The notes under the pieces were generated by a model. That model made no database searches and had not been told where the DNA came from. It was given only the letters and a program-made list of their open reading frames with translations. A program made the position numbers and the translations under genes. 64,000 nucleotides of DNA, from assembly GCA_020632665.1 (NCBI GenBank), contig JACKFC010000002.1, forward strand, positions 62,001 through 126,000, read 5' to 3'. How positions within the stretch are numbered: the first letter of the stretch is position 1; each line of letters begins with the position of its first letter. Positions 62,101-64,000 of this stretch are shown piece after piece. The DNA comes from Deltaproteobacteria bacterium (GTDB lineage: Bacteria; Myxococcota_A; UBA9042).

Positions 62101-64000
62101 CACCCGCGCCTCCCACATCGTGCTGCCGTCGCGCGCGATCCGCGTCACCAGCCACTGCCCGTCCGCCGGTTTGCCAGGGCGCTCCTGCCCGACCGCGACG
62201 AAGCCACCGCTCGGCGCCGCCGCGACGTCGTGGTAGACGCCCGGAACGCCCTCCTGGCCGAAGTTCTCGCTGTAGAGCCGCGGCTTGTCGCCCTCGACGC
62301 AGGCGCCGGCCTTGCACGTGGCGCCGAGCAGGCATGCCTTGGCGTCGTCGGCGCACGTCGCGCCGTTGGGCTGGGCGATCGTCGCGCAACTGGCGCTATT
62401 CGAGCCCGCCGAGACGCAGACGTTGGTCACGCAGGGCGCGGTCGCCGCCGGGCAGGAGAACGGCGCGCCGGCCTTGCAGACGGTCCCGTCGCAGGCGTCG
62501 GCGACGGTGCAACCGTCCTGGTCGGCGTCGCAGACATAGCCTTTCGGTCGCGGCGTATGGCTGCACTGCCCCGTCTCGGCAGCGCAGGCGTCGATCGTAC
62601 AGACGTTGCCGTCGTCGCAGTCCTTGCCGACGTGGGTGCAGCCCTTGTCCTTGCTGCAGGCGTCGGCCGTGCAGGCGTCGCCGTCGTCGCAGTCGGCGGC
62701 GGCCCCGCCGGCGCAGCTACCGGCGGCGCAGGCCGATTTTGCGGTGCAGGGGTCGCCGTCGTCGCACGCTGTGCCCGGTGCCACGGGCTGCAGCGAGCAG
62801 GCGGCGGTCTTCGGGTTGCAGGTGCTCTTCAGGCATTCGGAGTCCTGGCCCTTGGGGCAGTAGATCTCGCTGTTCGGCTGCGGCTTGCAGCTGGGCGAGG
62901 CCGTGCTGACGTCGCAATACCAGGTGCCGTTGCAGAGGTCGCCGTCGTCCTTGCCGGCGCAGTCGGCGTCGACCTGGCACTCGCAGAAGGCGTTGCCGCT
63001 ACACGTCGTCCCGCTGCAGATATCGTCGCTGGTGCAGGCGTCGCCGTCGTCGCAGGCGTAGGGCCCGGGGTCGGCCGCCTCACCGCTCTGCTTCGGCGCG
63101 AAGGTGCAGAATTGCGCGATGATGCCGAAGCCGAGGTCGACCGCTTGGCAGCCGATCAGCTTCACCTCCGCGCGCGGCAACACCGAGCAGGTGCCGCTCT
63201 TGGGGTCGCAGACGTTTTTGCTGCACGCCGTGTCGTCGACGGTCGGGCAGTTCACCACCGTCGCCGGGTTGGTCTCGCACGCGCCCGTCGCGACGTTGCA
63301 AAAGGGCAGGCCGTTGCAGAGGTTGCCGTCGTCGGCCGCGCTGCAATCGGAGTCCTGCGTGCATTTGCAGGTGTCGGTGCCGCCCTTGCAGCTCCCGGCG
63401 ACGCAGACGTCGCCGACGGTGCATTCGTCGCCGTCGTCGCAGGTGCTGGTGTCGGCGACCGGTAGCAGGACGCAGGCCCCGGTCTGCGGCAGGCAGGTAT
63501 TCTTCGCGCAGTCGGTGTCGGCGGCCTTCGAGCAGACGATGGCGCTCGCCGGGTTGCTCTTGCAGCTCCCTAGCGGGCCCTCGGTCTTGTCGCAGAAGGG
63601 GACGCCGGTGCAGGGGTTGTCGTCGTCGTCGACGCAGTCGCTGTCCTTGCTGCAGGCGCAGGTGTCGGTGCCGCCCTGGCAGCTGCCCTGTTGGCAGGTG
63701 TCGCCGCTGGTGCAGAGGTCGTTGTCGTCGCAGGGGGTGTCGTCGGGTGCCGGGCCGACGCCGCAGCTGCCGTCGCTCGGCGTGCAGACCGCGACGGTGC
63801 AGGGCTCGGTCGCTGCTGGACAGGTGAGGGGCGTGCCGGCGACGCAGCGATAGGGGAAGCTCTTCAGGTCGCAGCGCGGCGTGCCGTTGCAGAGGTCGCC
63901 GTCATCGGCGCAATCGGCGTCCTTCCGGCAGCCGCAGAGGTCAGTCGCGCCAGCGGTGCAGGCGCCGGCCTTGCACGTGTCGCCGATCGTGCAGGGGTCG
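59167..64000 (-). CDS. giant Cys-repeat protein, third member (5' end outside window)
   Basis: 1610 codons are visible and the frame stays open to the right edge, so the start and signal lie outside. An internal GTG near 63258 is not the start: the upstream codons continue the same CxxDSDCxxxDDGNLCNG cassettes. Order toward the C-terminus: Cys cassettes to about 62290; a propeller-like region (GGFVAVGQERPG, GAVWVAGRIAG); a short Cys segment near 61000-61200; a second propeller (about 59930-60970); another Cys segment; and a C-terminal jelly-roll/MAM-like domain (SESFEGVSSATLSN ... VFVDDVVIATPC). It shares the alternating plan of the 2067-9149 protein. Likely surface adhesin; function unknown. 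Confidence 0.85.
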   Translation of the reverse strand, partial: DPCTIGDTCKAGACTAGATDLCGCRKDADCADDGDLCNGTPRCDLKSFPYRCVAGTPLTCPAATEPCTVAVCTPSDGSCGVGPAPDDTPCDDNDLCTSGDTCQQGSCQGGTDTCACSKDSDCVDDDDNPCTGVPFCDKTEGPLGSCKSNPASAIVCSKAADTDCAKNTCLPQTGACVLLPVADTSTCDDGDECTVGDVCVAGSCKGGTDTCKCTQDSDCSAADDGNLCNGLPFCNVATGACETNPATVVNCPTVDDTACSKNVCDPKSGTCSVLPRAEVKLIGCQAVDLGFGIIAQFCTFAPKQSGEAADPGPYACDDGDACTSDDICSGTTCSGNAFCECQVDADCAGKDDGDLCNGTWYCDVSTASPSCKPQPNSEIYCPKGQDSECLKSTCNPKTAACSLQPVAPGTACDDGDPCTAKSACAAGSCAGGAAADCDDGDACTADACSKDKGCTHVGKDCDDGNVCTIDACAAETGQCSHTPRPKGYVCDADQDGCTVADACDGTVCKAGAPFSCPAATAPCVTNVCVSAGSNSASCATIAQPNGATCADDAKACLLGATCKAGACVEGDKPRLYSENFGQEGVPGVYHDVAAAPSGGFVAVGQERPGKPADGQWLVTRIARDGSTMWEARVQNPAGKVDAETAAGAVANPGDGAVWVAGRIAGADGKRTAEVRRFAGATGKLLGTTVIATDKVRRVVAMQPVATGGVVVAFAHDDSSTATECVVHSRITATGAQDWSTASVCNLQAGGSLANSLTVTPELAVTVRTRPVGGDMAWSYHVMDLATGDTVVGAASTAVGTFDEGVATAPLGGGRVAILHSDRTGVTPSPGSQLRLLRSDGSRGFDEPRMLDLVGPIAMASRGSSGALGLIGSTSKGGYFAGLNRVGSLQWQRGFTENQPSSMQALAAVQDDLVAVGWRRDAGGVDRPWVIRAGPYGHTSCGALGVCKGLGWAGCDDTTDCTADACDAVAGCSHSGQTATSCTPEDTCSAQGVCKLGACKPSHLGRLLNLRQGFSTADGKTIDAASTSLAVETDAGAIQLAGFTEGKSSIFRIAIDALGAEVHPKAQALCPFMTAGSGLVSLGGGDILAFGTGGGKARLCRLPADLDAIIQPSIDLGACTDCVGTSEAVAGAVRSDGSIVALTHETIGGGLLVRAARVSSKNAPLWNRPLATLTQGRGIAATAVGGAIVAGASGAGAATVGTVAALDPNGAVVWVHQPEQPVASVYHAAAESSEGDAIAAGALTFNATTHNSIVTRLEGGSGAVMWSRVAKAADLSVPGGVVATEGDGVVIGGDVVVATVPSVYIERLDPKGALIWRKIHRFRNLWATEYPSAFGGLGRWSGGLLLAGHTTVPSYPAVLRMDHSGHAACDASGACVDNKPSTCDDKNPCTSDWCDANGGCQHSQIAGCKTCTDDAACKTGAACLVQTCDAGRCVASPKLSVACCPSPLLSESFEGVSSATLSNSKGGDKGWNIVSKAKYATSATGALVYGDPVSGSYAYGGAHSGTATWPALQVPTDQAVQLGLRLYLAVESNLDYDKFEVRLLRQGKPTVVLWSKQAGTTNAWLDLKFPLAAYAGETVQLQLSFDTVDDFGNATPGVFVDDVVIATPCGG

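Noticed and set aside
1..64000. Prophage, integrative element or att sites
   Set aside because: No integrase, recombinase, structural phage gene or tRNA-flanking direct repeat was seen. The only transposition gene is the RAYT.

Overview
The window is very GC-rich (roughly 70% by eye) with GC-ending codons, Tat and lipobox signals, and many secreted proteins built from the CDDGxxCTxDxC cysteine repeat. Lipoproteins of this type, together with MopE-like and CARDB-like modules, FixJ-like regulators and DUF3857 transglutaminases, suggest a large-genome deltaproteobacterial lineage such as Myxococcota. That assignment is an inference. No rRNA, tRNA or CRISPR array was seen.

Layout. 1-2051: tail of a probable defence locus (DUF3696-like ATPase, unknown partner, and a pglZ cut off after about 55 codons). 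2067-15367 (minus): two giant Cys-repeat lipoproteins with a FixJ-type response regulator between them. 15574-16761: an AAA/DUF4143 ATPase between inverted-repeat-rich spacers. 16887-21379: a membrane 4Fe-4S protein, then a signalling operon (receiver-cyclase, receiver, histidine kinase). 21506-23200: thiopurine methyltransferase and a convergent radical SAM protein. 23383-27394: a smaller Cys-repeat/CARDB lipoprotein and a prokaryotic pentameric ligand-gated ion channel. 27420-28427: a REP-associated tyrosine transposase beside a perfect 60-bp palindrome; related REP elements lie at 39665 and 41287.

28422-38872 (minus) is the most coherent block. It is a tightly coupled nine-gene operon: rhodanese lipoprotein, YeeE-type sulfur transporter, single-TM peptide, degenerate rhodanese, Tat-exported type II DMSO-reductase-family alpha, four-cluster FeS beta, gamma fused to cytochrome c, small lipoprotein, and sulfite-oxidase-type molybdoenzyme fused to cytochrome c. 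Two otherwise unrelated proteins in it end in nearly the same decapeptide (PKAGAxxGCL) with a penultimate Cys. That resembles the sulfur-carrying arms of SoxY and DsrC. I read the operon as a periplasmic reduced-sulfur oxidation system, possibly undescribed.

39061-43607 holds small lipoproteins, an Rpn/PD-(D/E)XK-like protein, an RHS remnant invaded by a REP element, and an unknown gene. 43747-58229 (plus) encodes a TPR protein and a 3-hydroxyisobutyrate-dehydrogenase-family enzyme, then a packed five-gene operon: CotH-kinase lipoprotein, unknown, large DUF3857 transglutaminase, a paralogue that has lost the catalytic Cys, and an ATP-grasp enzyme. This looks like an envelope protein-modification system. 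58290-58999 is a Phd/PIN toxin-antitoxin pair. 59167-64000 (minus) is a third giant Cys-repeat protein that runs off the right edge.
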